Source: CAMFLJ01 sp965279255
GTDB lineage: Bacteria > Actinomycetota > Acidimicrobiia > Acidimicrobiales > Acidimicrobilacustridaceae
Reading direction: 5' to 3'
Assembly: GCA_965279255.1 (NCBI GenBank)
Contig: OZ257146.1
Location: 868,001 to 932,000 of the forward strand
DNA: 64,000 nucleotides
How positions within the stretch are numbered: the first letter of the stretch is position 1; every line of letters begins with the position of its first letter. The position numbers and the translations under genes are program-made. The notes under the pieces were generated by a model. It saw only the letters and a list, made by a program, of their open reading frames with translations, was not told the origin of the DNA and searched no databases. Shown here piece after piece: positions 42,581 through 51,737 of this stretch.

Positions 42581-44416
42581 TCAGCGTCGGTACGCGGCGG
42601 CCTGCTGGCGATAGACCTCGGCGTAGCGCCCGTCGAGGGCGAGCAGCTCCGCGTGGGTGCCGCGTTCGGCGACGGCACCGCCGTCGACCATGACGATCTG
42701 GTCGGCCAGGCGGGCCGTGGCGTAGCGGTGGGACACGAACACCACGACCGAGCCGCGCTCGTCGGCGAGCGCGCGGGCGTCGGCGACGCAGCGCTCGAGC
42801 AGCCGCTGCTCGGAGATGGCGTCCATCGAGACGGTGGGCTCGTCCAGCACCAGCAGGAGCGGCGCGGGGCGCATCAGGCCCCGGGCGAGCGCCATCCGCT
42901 GCCACTGGCCTCCGGACAGCTCGCGACCGCCGAGGCGCGCCCCGACGACCGTGTCGAGGCCGTCGGGCAGGCCCTCGACGAGCTGCAGGGCGTCGGCGCG
43001 TGCGAGGGCGTGGGCGATGGCGTGGTCGTCGTCGAGGTGCCCGAGGTCGCCGGCGCCCACGCCCTGGCGCACCGGCAGCTCGAAGCGGACGAAGTCCTGG
43101 CACACGACCGCGGTGCGCTCGTACCAGGAGCCCGGGTCGAGGTCCTGGAGGCTCACCCCGTCGACGAGGACGGTGCCGGTGGTCGGCACCCGCAACCCGA
43201 GGAGCAGGTTCACCAGGGTCGTCTTGCCGGCCCCGTTCGGCCCGACGAGCGCGGTGACCGTGCCGGCCGGCAGGTCGAGGTCGATGGGCCCGAGAGCCGG
43301 GTCCTGCTGGTCCCGGTAGCGGAAGGTGACGGCAACGAGCCGCAGCCCCCGTTCGATGCGATCCGGGGGACGTCGCCCCGGATCGCCGGCGGTCGTCGGG
43401 GGCGGAGGGGCGTCGACGGTGCCGACGACGGCGGCCAGGTGGCCTGCGATGTCGGCGGCGTTGCGCAGGCCGCTCGCCACGAACGCCCCGTTGAAGGCGA
43501 TGAACACCAGCTGGCCGGTGGCGATGGCCAGCAGGAAGAGGGAGGGCCCGGCGAGCGTGCCGGAGTCGGACGCCGTGGTCAGCGCCAGGACGAGGGCGAC
43601 CGAGAGGACCACGCAGTAGGCCGCCCACGCCCCGAGGCGCAGGAAGAGCCCGTGGGTCGCCACCGCGGAGAGCTCGTCGTCGATGTCGGCCCACGTGGCG
43701 TCGTGGCGGGTGGCGAGCGCGTCGGCGTGGCCGAGGACCCGGAGCTCCTTCCCCTCCGCCGCACCGGTGCCCACGTCGTAGAGGTGGAGGGCGACACGAC
43801 GTCGTTCGGCCACCCGGCGCTCGGCCTCCGAGGAGGCCAGCTCGGTGCGGAAGTACACGACCGCCACCGGGATCACGAGCAACGGGAGCACCGCCAGCCA
43901 CGGGCTGACGGCGGCGAGGAGCAGGGCGGCGACCACGGCCCCGGTGACGGCGCCGATGAGGCCGCCGGCGACGGCCAGGACGTTCACGAGGGGCTGGCGG
44001 CCGATGCGCAGGATCTCCAGCCGATCGAGCTGAGCCGGATCGTCGAACGGGTCGAGGGTGGGCGCCGACCCGAGGTGATCGAGCAGCACGGAGTCGATCT
44101 CGGTGGAGATCACCTGGGCCATGCGGAGGAACCCGTTGGCGGCCTGCCAGTACCCGGCGACGGCGGCGAGGAGCGTGGCGATCCCGGCGAGGGCGGCCAC
44201 CACCACGACCCGGCCCGCTCGATCGGTGCCGCTGTTGCGCAGGATCACCTGGCCCGACACGGCGACGACGCCGGTGGCGAGGGGCCACACGGGGACCAGG
44301 GCGAGGACGGTCCGCCGGCGGTCGGCGCGGTACGAGAGGCGCACGACGTGGAACAGCGCCCGGGCGCGCTCCCTCGGGGGTGGCAGGTCGACGGTGGCGG
44401 CGGTCGGCTCAGCCAT
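42581..44416 (-). CDS. ABC exporter half-transporter (membrane plus ATPase), second gene
   Basis: Fused half-transporter of 611 residues. The membrane domain has about five or six spans (about 35-330). The ATPase has Walker A GPNGAGKTT, signature LSGGQWQRMALARGL, Walker B LLLVLDEPT and the switch VFVSHRYATARL. The first eight bases overlap the preceding gene, so the two half-transporters are translationally coupled and probably form a heterodimer. The spacer between the domains carries a Pro-rich stretch (DAPPPPTTAGDPGRRPP). Cargo unknown; no precursor-peptide gene was found beside it. Confidence 0.88.
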   Translation of the reverse strand: MAEPTAATVDLPPPRERARALFHVVRLSYRADRRRTVLALVPVWPLATGVVAVSGQVILRNSGTDRAGRVVVVAALAGIATLLAAVAGYWQAANGFLRMAQVISTEIDSVLLDHLGSAPTLDPFDDPAQLDRLEILRIGRQPLVNVLAVAGGLIGAVTGAVVAALLLAAVSPWLAVLPLLVIPVAVVYFRTELASSEAERRVAERRRVALHLYDVGTGAAEGKELRVLGHADALATRHDATWADIDDELSAVATHGLFLRLGAWAAYCVVLSVALVLALTTASDSGTLAGPSLFLLAIATGQLVFIAFNGAFVASGLRNAADIAGHLAAVVGTVDAPPPPTTAGDPGRRPPDRIERGLRLVAVTFRYRDQQDPALGPIDLDLPAGTVTALVGPNGAGKTTLVNLLLGLRVPTTGTVLVDGVSLQDLDPGSWYERTAVVCQDFVRFELPVRQGVGAGDLGHLDDDHAIAHALARADALQLVEGLPDGLDTVVGARLGGRELSGGQWQRMALARGLMRPAPLLLVLDEPTVSMDAISEQRLLERCVADARALADERGSVVVFVSHRYATARLADQIVMVDGGAVAERGTHAELLALDGRYAEVYRQQAAAYRR

Positions 44417-46247
44417 CGGAGGCTTCCGAGTAGGTGCTGGCCTGGCTCTCGAACAGCTCCTGGTAGCGGCCGGCGGCGGCCACGAGCTCGTCGTGGGTGC
44501 CGTCCTCGACGATGCGGCCGTCGTCGATGACAACGATCCGGTCGGCGTGGCGGACGGTGGCGAACCGATGGGAGATGAGGATGGTGGTGATCGGCCTGGT
44601 GGTGGACAGCGGCTGCTGGAGGACCGCCTCGTAGAAGTCGAGCTCGGCTCTCGGGTCGAGGTTGGCGGTGGGCTCGTCGAGCACGAGGATCGACGCCCCG
44701 CGCTCGACGGCGTGGAGGCCCCGGGCGAGGGCCACCCGCTGCCACTGGCCACCGGAGAGGTCGACGCCGCCGCGGGCCGCGGCGTGCAGCGGGGTGTCCC
44801 AGCCCCCGGGGAGGGCGGAGAGGGTGTCGTCCATGCCGGCTCGGACCACCGCCGCCCGCGTGGCGGGGCTCGTGCCGTCGGCCGTGTCACCGACGTGGTG
44901 CCGGAGGTCGACGTTGTCGTGCACCGGGAGCTGGTAGCGGATGAAGTCCTGGAACAGGACGCCCGTCCGCTGTCGCCAGTCGGCCGGATCGATGTCCCGC
45001 AGGTCGACGCCGTCGACCTCGACCGAGCCGTCGACGGGGTCGTAGAGCCGGCACAGCAGCTTCACCAGGGTGGTCTTGCCGGCCCCGTTCAGCCCCACCA
45101 CGGCGAGGCGCTGCCCCGCCGGCACGACGAGGTCGAGGTGCTCGAACACCGGCTGGTCGTGCCCCGGGTAGTGGAAGGAGACGTCGCGGAACCGGATCTC
45201 GGTCTCGACCGCGGGGGAGGGGACCGGGGGGTCGGGCGTGGGGGCCAGGCCGCCGCGGGTCGCGGCCTCGGCCGCCTCGACCGCACCGACGGAGAACGTG
45301 CCGAACACGACCGGGACGTCGGGGAACAGGTACGGCGCGTTGAAGATCGCCAGGAGGGCGAAGATGCACACCGCGGTCGCGGTGACCGACAGGTCTGACC
45401 GGGTGGCCTCCAGGCCGACCCAGGTCAGGCCGGCGGCCAGCCCGCCCCCGAGGACGGCACCGGCCACGATGTAGCTGCGCAGGTCTCCGGTTCGGTGGGC
45501 GAGGGAGAGAGCCATGCGCTCCCGGGTGCGGGTGAGGTAGCGCCCGCCGAGCCAGCCTCCCAGGCCGAAGACCCGCACCTCCTTGGCTGCGGCCGGCCCC
45601 TGCACGAGGTCGCGCAGGTAGTCGATGTCGGGGGCCGACATCGTCGTGGCCGCACCCATCACGAGGCGGATCGTCGCGACCATGAACAACATGTGGCCCA
45701 CGGTCCACACGGCGAGCACGCAGATGGCGAGCAGCGGACGGAACCAGGCCAGCACCAGGGTGGCGAGGAGAGGCTGGAGGCGGACGCTCAGCCCGATGCT
45801 CAGCTGGGTCGCGGCGTCACCGGGGGTGAAGGAGAACGGGGAGAGGTTGCGCGCTGCGCTCTGGAGCCCCAGCAGCTCGGGGTCCTCGAGGTGGGCGACG
45901 CCCGCCGGTTCGAGGGAGAGGGCGAGCACCCGGCGGCGCAGCGACCCGTCGACCCGTCGCTGCAGCGTCTGGCCCACCGTGGTGCCGACCAGGCGGCCGG
46001 CCTCGGCCAGCAGCAGCAGGAAGGGGATCGCGATCACCAGCCCGACCGTGGAGCCCTCGACAGGGTCGCCGGCGACCACCCGTCCGATCAGCACGCCCGT
46101 GACCACCCCGCCGGCCACGCTGGCCGCGGCGATGACGACGGCCGAGAGCACGACGAGCGCGGTGCGGCGTCGGTCGACCTGGGGGAGCAGGCGCGCCAGG
46201 ACCCGCGCTCCTGCCCTCACCGGTCGGGTCTCCTGGACCAGGTGCAT
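44409..46247 (-). CDS. ABC exporter half-transporter (membrane plus ATPase), first gene
   Basis: Partner half-transporter of 612 residues. The membrane domain begins LLPQVDRRRTALVVLSAVVIAAASVAGGVVTGVLIG. The ATPase has Walker A GLNGAGKTT, signature LSGGQWQRVALARGL, Walker B SILVLDEPTANLDPRAELDFYE and ILISHRFATVRHADRIVV. Both ATP sites look intact, so this is a two-site exporter. GGGGAGG precedes the ATG. Similar pairs export lipids, drugs or modified peptides; the context gives no substrate. Confidence 0.88.
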   Translation of the reverse strand: MHLVQETRPVRAGARVLARLLPQVDRRRTALVVLSAVVIAAASVAGGVVTGVLIGRVVAGDPVEGSTVGLVIAIPFLLLLAEAGRLVGTTVGQTLQRRVDGSLRRRVLALSLEPAGVAHLEDPELLGLQSAARNLSPFSFTPGDAATQLSIGLSVRLQPLLATLVLAWFRPLLAICVLAVWTVGHMLFMVATIRLVMGAATTMSAPDIDYLRDLVQGPAAAKEVRVFGLGGWLGGRYLTRTRERMALSLAHRTGDLRSYIVAGAVLGGGLAAGLTWVGLEATRSDLSVTATAVCIFALLAIFNAPYLFPDVPVVFGTFSVGAVEAAEAATRGGLAPTPDPPVPSPAVETEIRFRDVSFHYPGHDQPVFEHLDLVVPAGQRLAVVGLNGAGKTTLVKLLCRLYDPVDGSVEVDGVDLRDIDPADWRQRTGVLFQDFIRYQLPVHDNVDLRHHVGDTADGTSPATRAAVVRAGMDDTLSALPGGWDTPLHAAARGGVDLSGGQWQRVALARGLHAVERGASILVLDEPTANLDPRAELDFYEAVLQQPLSTTRPITTILISHRFATVRHADRIVVIDDGRIVEDGTHDELVAAAGRYQELFESQASTYSEASDG

Positions 46248-46436
46248 GGTTCCGCCTCCCCTGCCCGGGTGGTCGGCCCGAGCTCTCGCCGCCGGACACC
46301 GGTCGCCCCCCCGTGCCCGCCGGCGACGTTAGCCAGCGGGTCGGGCGCGCCGCCCACGGATTAAGGGCGGTTCGCGGTGCGATCTCCGGTCGGGCTGCGT
46401 AGCGTTCGCAGGTCGACGACCACCCGGAGGACCACG

Positions 46437-47405
46437 ATGACCAGGCTCGGCTACCAGATCCCGAACTTCACCTATCCGGGCGTGGGTCCTGACGAGCTGT
46501 TCGGGGTCATCGCCGCCCAGGCCGTCGCCGCCGACCGGTCGGGGTTCGACACCGTGCTGGTGATGGACCACTTCTACCAGCTGCCCATGATCGGCAGCCC
46601 CGACCAGTACATGCTCGAGTGCTACACGCTGCTCGCCGCGCTGGCCCGGGAGACGACGAACGTCCGCCTGAGCGCGCTCGTCACCGGCAACACCTACCGG
46701 GCGCCCACCCTCCTGGCCAAGGAGGTCACGACCCTCGACATCGTCTCGAACGGCCGGGCTCAGCTGGGCATCGGTGCCGGCTGGTTCGAGCTCGAGCACG
46801 ACTCGCTCGGCTTCGAGTTCGGCACCTTCACCGACCGCTTCGAGAAGCTGGAGGAGTCGCTCCAGATCATCGTGCCGATGCTGCGGGGCGAGCGTCCAAG
46901 CCTCGACGGGAAGCACTACCAGGTCAGCGACGCCATGAACCAGCCGCCGGCGCTGAGCCGGATCCCGGTGATGATCGGGGGCGGCGGCGAGAAGAAGACG
47001 CTGCGCATGGTCGCCCAGTACGCCGACGAGTCGAACCTGATCTGCGCCTTCGACGAGATCCCTCGGAAGCTGGAGGTCCTGGCCGCCCACTGCGAGCGAC
47101 TCGGGCGCGACCGGTCCGAGCTCACGGTCAGCGGGCAGGTGAGCTGCTGCATCGCTCCGACCCACGACCAGGCGGAGGCCGAGGTCATGGCGTTCATCGA
47201 GCGGTCGGGCATCTTCCCCGAGGGCCCTGCTCGTCAGGCCATCCTCGACCGCTACGTGTGGGGCGACCCCGACGAGGTGGCCGAATCGCTGCAGGGCTAC
47301 CTCGACGCCGGGCTCGACGGCTGGACCATCAACCTCCCCGCCAACGGCCACCTGCCGGAGCGCGTCGAGCTTCTCGGCCAGACGGCGTCGAAGCTCCTCT
47401 CCTAG
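46437..47405 (+). CDS. LLM-class F420-dependent oxidoreductase
   Basis: Third luciferase-like oxidoreductase of the window, 322 residues. Diagnostic blocks are LGYQIPNFTYPGVGPDELFGVIAAQAVAADRSGFDTVLVMDHFYQLP, LVTGNTYRAPTLLAKEVTTLDIVSNGRAQLGIGAGWFELEH and IPVMIGGGGEKKTLRMVAQYAD, matching the TIGR03560-like F420 subgroup. The start is ATG at 46437 with CGGAGG at 46425-46430. Substrate unknown. It ends 118 bases before sufB. Confidence 0.9.
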   Translation: MTRLGYQIPNFTYPGVGPDELFGVIAAQAVAADRSGFDTVLVMDHFYQLPMIGSPDQYMLECYTLLAALARETTNVRLSALVTGNTYRAPTLLAKEVTTLDIVSNGRAQLGIGAGWFELEHDSLGFEFGTFTDRFEKLEESLQIIVPMLRGERPSLDGKHYQVSDAMNQPPALSRIPVMIGGGGEKKTLRMVAQYADESNLICAFDEIPRKLEVLAAHCERLGRDRSELTVSGQVSCCIAPTHDQAEAEVMAFIERSGIFPEGPARQAILDRYVWGDPDEVAESLQGYLDAGLDGWTINLPANGHLPERVELLGQTASKLLS

Positions 47406-47446
47406 CCGGTCTCCACCCGGGTGGCGGATTCGGCGAGGGGGTTTGT

Positions 47447-47467
47447 TACTATCGCCGTAGGAGAAAT
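47447..47467 (+). promoter_or_regulatory. sufB promoter -10 region with the 20-bp suf element
   Basis: TACTAT (47447-47452) is a good -10 hexamer. It is overlapped and followed by the 20-base element ACTATCGCCGTAGGAGAAAT (47448-47467), which recurs exactly, on the other strand, at the sufD promoter (52891-52910). Transcription would begin near 47459, inside the element. The leader of about 65 bases contains a small GC hairpin (47469-47488) and AGGAG at 47512-47516. Confidence 0.7.
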
Positions 47468-47523
47468 TACCTGCCCCTCGGGGTAGGCCTCCCATCCCCT
47501 CACACCCTCACAGGAGCCGCCTC

Positions 47524-48927
47524 ATGGCCGCCACCGATCTCGGGCTCGATCTCGGTCGCTACAAGCTGGGCTGGAGCGACGCCGAGGACTACGTCTTCAA
47601 GCCCAAGCGCGGCCTCACCGAGGACATCATCAAGGAGATGTCCTGGATGAAGGGTGAGCCGGACTGGATGCGCGACTACCGCCTCACGGCGTACAAGAAC
47701 TTCCTGCGCCGGCCGATGCCCAACTGGGGCGGCGACATGTCGGAGATCTTCTTCGACGACATCTTCTATTACATCAAGCCCACCGACCATCAGGTCGACG
47801 CCTGGGACGAGCTCCCGGACTCCGTCAAGGAGACCTACGAGAAGCTCGGCATCCCCGAGGCGGAGCGCAAGTACCTGGCCGGTGTCACGGCCCAGTACGA
47901 GTCCGAGGTCGTCTACCACAAGAACCGTGAGGACCTCGAGGCCCAGGGCGTCATCTTCACCGACATGGACACCGCCCTCCGGGAGTACCCCGAGCTGGTG
48001 CGGGCCTACTTCGGCACGGTCATCCCGAAGAACGACAACAAGTTCGCCTCCCTCAACTCGTCGGTCTGGTCCGGTGGCTCGTTCATCTACGTGCCGCCCG
48101 ACGTGCACGTCGAGATGCCGCTGCAGGCCTACTTCCGCATCAACGCGGAGAACATGGGCCAGTTCGAGCGCACGCTGATCATCGCCGACGAGGGCAGCTC
48201 GGTTCACTACATCGAGGGCTGCTCGGCTCCGGTGTACACCACCGACTCGCTGCACTCCGCCGTGGTCGAGATCGTGGTGAAGCCCAGCGCCCGGGTCACC
48301 TACACGACCATCCAGAACTGGTCGAACAACGTCTTCAACCTGGTCACCAAGCGGGCCCGGGTCGAGGCCGAGGGCCACATGGAGTGGATCGACGGCAACA
48401 TCGGCAGCCGCCTCACCATGAAGTACCCGGCCGTCTACATGGTCGGCCCCAAGGCCTCGGGCGAGGTGCTCTCTGTGGCCTATGCCGGCCCCGGCCAGCA
48501 CCAGGACGCCGGCGCCAAGATGGTGCACGCCGCCCCGGAGACCACCTCCAAGATCGTGTCCAAGTCGATCTCCAAGGACGGTGGCCGCACGTCGTACCGC
48601 GGCCTCGTGCGGGTCGAGGACGACGCCTACGGCTGCAAGAGCCACGTGCAGTGCGACGCCCTCATCCTCGACGACGAGTCCGTCTCCGACACGTTCCCCT
48701 ACATGGAGGTCGGCTCCCGCGACGCGGTGATCGGCCACGAGGCCACCGTCTCCAAGGTCGCCGACGAGCAGCTCTTCTACCTGATGAGCCGCGGCCTCTC
48801 CTCCGAGCAGGCCATGGGCATGGTCGTGAACGGGTTCATCGAGCCCATCACCCGCACCCTCCCGATGGAGTACGCCGTCGAGTGGAGCCGCCTGATCGAG
48901 CTGCAGATGGAGGGCTCGGTCGGCTAG
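47524..48927 (+). CDS. sufB: Fe-S cluster assembly scaffold protein SufB
   Basis: Core scaffold of the SUF system; with SufD and SufC it builds 4Fe-4S clusters. The 467-residue beta-helix protein has family blocks EMSWMKGEPDWMRDYRL, VIPKNDNKFASLNSSVWSGGSFIYVP, EGCSAPVYTTDSLHSAVVEI, MKYPAVYMVGPKASGEVLSVA, SKSISKDGGRTSYRGLV and NGFIEPITRTLPMEYAVEWSRLIELQMEGSVG. No intein interrupts it, unlike mycobacterial SufB. The AGGAG ribosome-binding site is 7 bases before the ATG. It is cut off from sufD/sufC by five other genes. Confidence 0.97.
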   Translation: MAATDLGLDLGRYKLGWSDAEDYVFKPKRGLTEDIIKEMSWMKGEPDWMRDYRLTAYKNFLRRPMPNWGGDMSEIFFDDIFYYIKPTDHQVDAWDELPDSVKETYEKLGIPEAERKYLAGVTAQYESEVVYHKNREDLEAQGVIFTDMDTALREYPELVRAYFGTVIPKNDNKFASLNSSVWSGGSFIYVPPDVHVEMPLQAYFRINAENMGQFERTLIIADEGSSVHYIEGCSAPVYTTDSLHSAVVEIVVKPSARVTYTTIQNWSNNVFNLVTKRARVEAEGHMEWIDGNIGSRLTMKYPAVYMVGPKASGEVLSVAYAGPGQHQDAGAKMVHAAPETTSKIVSKSISKDGGRTSYRGLVRVEDDAYGCKSHVQCDALILDDESVSDTFPYMEVGSRDAVIGHEATVSKVADEQLFYLMSRGLSSEQAMGMVVNGFIEPITRTLPMEYAVEWSRLIELQMEGSVG

Positions 48928-48953
48928 TCGCCGCCGAACCCCCGGTTTCTCCC

Positions 48954-49004
48954 GCTCTGGCGGAGGTCTCGTGTCGGATCCCGACGCGAACCCTCCGCCA
49001 GAGC
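48954..49004 (+). terminator. Two-tier hairpin after sufB
   Basis: The outer stem GCTCTGGCGGAGG/CCTCCGCCAGAGC (13 bp) encloses an inner 8-bp stem around ATC (48970-48988). It lies 26 bases after the sufB stop and is the likely end of the sufB transcript, though there is no T-run. Confidence 0.55.
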
Positions 49005-49084
49005 CGCGTCCGGAGGCGAACGGCCCGTGACCTCCGGGTGCATCGGGCGTACCCTCCGGGCACGACGAACGTGGAGGTCGACCC

Positions 49085-49540
49085 ATGCGGCGAGCAGCAA
49101 CGTTGGCGGTCATCGGGGGGCTCTTCGGGGGATCCCTCGCCGTGGGGCTCGGGGTCACCGGTGCGGGTGCCGGCTCCCCGTCGACCTCGGCACCGGCCCA
49201 GGAGCTCACCGTCGAGGTGACCCCTGCGGCGGCCCGACCGGGGGAGACCTTCACCGTGGTGATGACCGGATGTGGCGGCGGCGAGATCGCCGCCGGGCTC
49301 TGGGTGCCCCTGGCCGCCGACCCCGTGGTCTCGACCGGGCCCATCCCGACCAGCGGCGGCCCCGTCGTCGGCACCCTCACCGTCCCGGTCGGCGCGGCGG
49401 CGACCGAGGCACAGGTCGTGGTCATCTGCTCCCTCGACCCCGGCGCGTTCGCAGTGGCTGACGTGCAGATCCTCGCCGCCGCACCCACCACGACCGCGCC
49501 GGCGCCTGCCGTCGGCGGTCAGCCGACCTTCACCGGCTGA
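49085..49540 (+). CDS. Secreted protein of unknown function
   Basis: The 151-residue precursor has a signal peptide (RRAATLAVIGGLFGGSLAVGLGVTGAGAG), a beta-rich mature domain with two cysteines (MTGCGGGEIAAGLWVP and VVVICSLDPGAF) likely to form a disulfide, and a Thr/Pro/Ala tail. The pattern resembles small immunoglobulin-like secreted domains of actinobacteria. GGAGG lies before the ATG. It is the first gene of the block inserted between sufB and sufD. Confidence 0.6.
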   Translation: MRRAATLAVIGGLFGGSLAVGLGVTGAGAGSPSTSAPAQELTVEVTPAAARPGETFTVVMTGCGGGEIAAGLWVPLAADPVVSTGPIPTSGGPVVGTLTVPVGAAATEAQVVVICSLDPGAFAVADVQILAAAPTTTAPAPAVGGQPTFTG

Positions 49541-49618
49541 CCCGCGACCCGCGGTTCCGGGACGAAAACCCGACGACCCGCGTCGGGATCACCCGGCCCC
49601 CTGGGCCATGATGGGCCC

Positions 49619-49969
49619 ATGCCCATGCGCGAGGAGTGCAAGCAGTTCGAGAGCCGGACCTACGCCAACGGCGAGACGGTCAGGAAGTGCAACCTCGACC
49701 TCGCGCCCGAGGCGCCGTGGCGCTGCCCGGACAACTGCCCGAAGTACGAGCGCCGCCTGGCCGACGTCGACTGGCAGCACGGCACCCTCGTCACCCCGCC
49801 GACGCCGCCGGAGCCCGACGCCGAGGGCATCGCCGAGCTGCTCGACGCCGCCGAGGACATCGTGAACGCGGCCGGTCCGGAGATCCTCGCCGACCTCGCG
49901 GTCGAGCAGTCCAAGTCGCAGGGCGCGTTCGCCCGCTTCAAGAAGCGCTTCGGCCGCGGCCGCAGCTGA
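49619..49969 (+). CDS. Small four-cysteine protein
   Basis: The 116-residue soluble protein has Cys7, Cys24, Cys36 and Cys40 (REECKQFESRTY, VRKCNLDLAPEAPWRCPDNCPKYERR), a likely zinc or Fe-S site, then an acidic helix and a very basic end (RFKKRFGRGRS) that could bind nucleic acid. I do not recognise a named family, though the sequence looks conserved-type rather than random. It lies inside the split suf locus. Confidence 0.65.
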   Translation: MPMREECKQFESRTYANGETVRKCNLDLAPEAPWRCPDNCPKYERRLADVDWQHGTLVTPPTPPEPDAEGIAELLDAAEDIVNAAGPEILADLAVEQSKSQGAFARFKKRFGRGRS

Positions 49970-49990
49970 GGCCGACGAGGACGACGGCCC

Positions 49991-51661
49991 TCAGCGTCGC
50001 CGGGCCACGAGCACGGTGTCGCGGATCGTGCGGTCCACGCCGTCCGGGCCGCGGTGCGGGCGGAGGCGGGCGTCCGCGGCGACGACGTCCCAGTCGTCGG
50101 AGAGCTGAGCAGCCAACTGCTCGGCGGTGAAGAAGCGGTCGTCGCCCCACTGCTGAGCGGCGTCCTCCATGTCGCCGGGGTGGTGACCGACGATGAGCAG
50201 CGTGCCGCCCGGCGCCACGGCGTCGGCGCAGGCGGCGTAGGCCGTGGGCCGCTCCTCGGGGGTCAGGTGGAGGTAGTGGACGGCGACGAGGTCGAACGCT
50301 CGGGCCGGGGGAGCCCACGTCACGATGTCGGCGGCCTGCCAGGTGATGCGCCCGGCGATGTCGTCGCCTTCCGCCTCTGCGGCCCGGCGGCCGCGCTCGC
50401 ACGCGGTCTCGGCGATGTCGACGGCGGTCACCGTCCACCCTCGGGCGGCCAGCCAGATGGCGTCGCCGCCCTCGCCGGCCCCGATGTCGAGCGCCCGCCC
50501 GGGGGTCAGCCCGGTGGCCTCGTCGACCAACGCCGGGTTGGGGTTGCCGGTCCAGACCTGGTCGCGGTCGGCGTACCAGCCCTCCCAGAAGTCGTGGTCG
50601 AGCACCGCATCGGGCCCCGGTCCGTGGCCGCCTCCGCCGTGCTGGTGCTGGTGCTGGTGCTCGTCGTGGTCGTGGTCGTGGTCGTGGCTGTGGTCGTGCC
50701 CGGCTGCGGGGGTGGTGCGGCCACGCTCGATCTCGTCCCGCAGGAGGTCCGCGTGGATCGCTCCGGCAGCCCGTGACCCCGCGGCCGCCGCCATGATCAC
50801 GTTGGCCCCGAGGTCGGTGACGTTGCCGGCGGCCCAGACCCCGGCAGCGCTCGTGGCGCCCATCGGGTCGGCCTCGACGACGCGTCCCATGGGGTGCTCG
50901 ACGGTGCCGATGCCGAGCGCCTCGAGCACCGACGACCGCGCCACCATGGCGCCTCGGGCCACCACTGCTCCCGCCGGGAGGACCGTGCCGTCGGCCAGGA
51001 GCACGCCGGTCACGGCGTCGTCGGCGACCACGACCTCGCTGACCGGCCCGGAGCGCACGGTGATGCCCAGCGCGGCCAGCCCGGCGAGCTCGCTCGGCTC
51101 CGGCTCGCTGCCGTCGTGGACGACCAGGGTGATGTCGTCGGAGATGGTGTGGAACACGGTCGCGGCGTGACCGCCCATGCCGCCGGTGCCGATGACGACG
51201 AGGGGACGGTCCCGCACCTCCCATCCGTGGCAGAAGGGGCAGTGGACCACGTCTCGGCCCCAGCGCCCCGCGAGCCCGTCGATGGCGGGGAGCTCGTCGA
51301 CCAGCCCGCTCGTCACCAGGAGACGTCGGCCGCGGACCACGCGGCCGTCGGCCAGCTCCACCGAGAACCCTCGGTCGGGGTCGCCCGAGGCCGTGACCGC
51401 CCGGCCGTCGAGGACCCGCCCGCCGTAGCGGGCGACCTCCTCACGGCCCACGCGCAGCAGCTCGAGGGGTGACAGGCCGTCCCCCGAGAGGTACCCGTGC
51501 ATGTGGGTGGCGGGGGCGTTGCGGGGCTCGCCGGCGTCGATGACGGTGGTCGACCGACGCACCCGACCCAGGTTCAGGGCGGCCGACAGCCCGGCGGCAC
51601 CCCCGCCCACGATCACCACGTCGACGGTCTCGTCCCGGTCGTCCATCTCGTTCTCGTTCAT
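49991..51661 (-). CDS. Thioredoxin-reductase-like oxidoreductase fused to a SAM methyltransferase
   Basis: Bifunctional protein of 556 residues. Residues 12-310 are an NAD(P)/FAD oxidoreductase: FAD loop VVIVGGGAAGLSAALNLG, redox pair Cys141-Cys144 in HCPFCHGWE, NAD(P) loop VVIGTGGMGGHAA and the second FAD motif GVWAAGNVTD. Residues 322-346 form a linker extremely rich in His and Asp, probably metal-binding. Residues 355-556 are a class I methyltransferase (motif I LDIGAGEGGDAIWLA) resembling TehB-type detoxifying enzymes. TACCGT (minus strand, 51669-51674) lies 7 bases above the ATG. It is divergent from an XRE-cupin regulator that may control it. Confidence 0.9.
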   Translation of the reverse strand: MNENEMDDRDETVDVVIVGGGAAGLSAALNLGRVRRSTTVIDAGEPRNAPATHMHGYLSGDGLSPLELLRVGREEVARYGGRVLDGRAVTASGDPDRGFSVELADGRVVRGRRLLVTSGLVDELPAIDGLAGRWGRDVVHCPFCHGWEVRDRPLVVIGTGGMGGHAATVFHTISDDITLVVHDGSEPEPSELAGLAALGITVRSGPVSEVVVADDAVTGVLLADGTVLPAGAVVARGAMVARSSVLEALGIGTVEHPMGRVVEADPMGATSAAGVWAAGNVTDLGANVIMAAAAGSRAAGAIHADLLRDEIERGRTTPAAGHDHSHDHDHDHDEHQHQHQHGGGGHGPGPDAVLDHDFWEGWYADRDQVWTGNPNPALVDEATGLTPGRALDIGAGEGGDAIWLAARGWTVTAVDIAETACERGRRAAEAEGDDIAGRITWQAADIVTWAPPARAFDLVAVHYLHLTPEERPTAYAACADAVAPGGTLLIVGHHPGDMEDAAQQWGDDRFFTAEQLAAQLSDDWDVVAADARLRPHRGPDGVDRTIRDTVLVARRR

Positions 51662-51702
51662 GGCGGTCACGGTACGGGGCCATGCGGATCCTGCACACCT
51701 CG

Positions 51703-51717
51703 TTGCGGAATTCGCAA
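51703..51717. promoter_or_regulatory. Candidate operator between the fusion gene and the regulator gene
   Basis: TTGCGGAATTCGCAA is an inverted repeat with 5-base arms around GAATT, placed centrally in the 76-base gap between divergent starts (51661 minus, 51738 plus). This is a natural site for the XRE regulator to bind and to control both genes. Confidence 0.5.
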
Positions 51718-51737
51718 GCAGCGGGCATGCTGGGGCC

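Noticed and set aside
47524..48927. SufB intein
   Set aside because: The family blocks run continuously and length is normal, so no intein is present.
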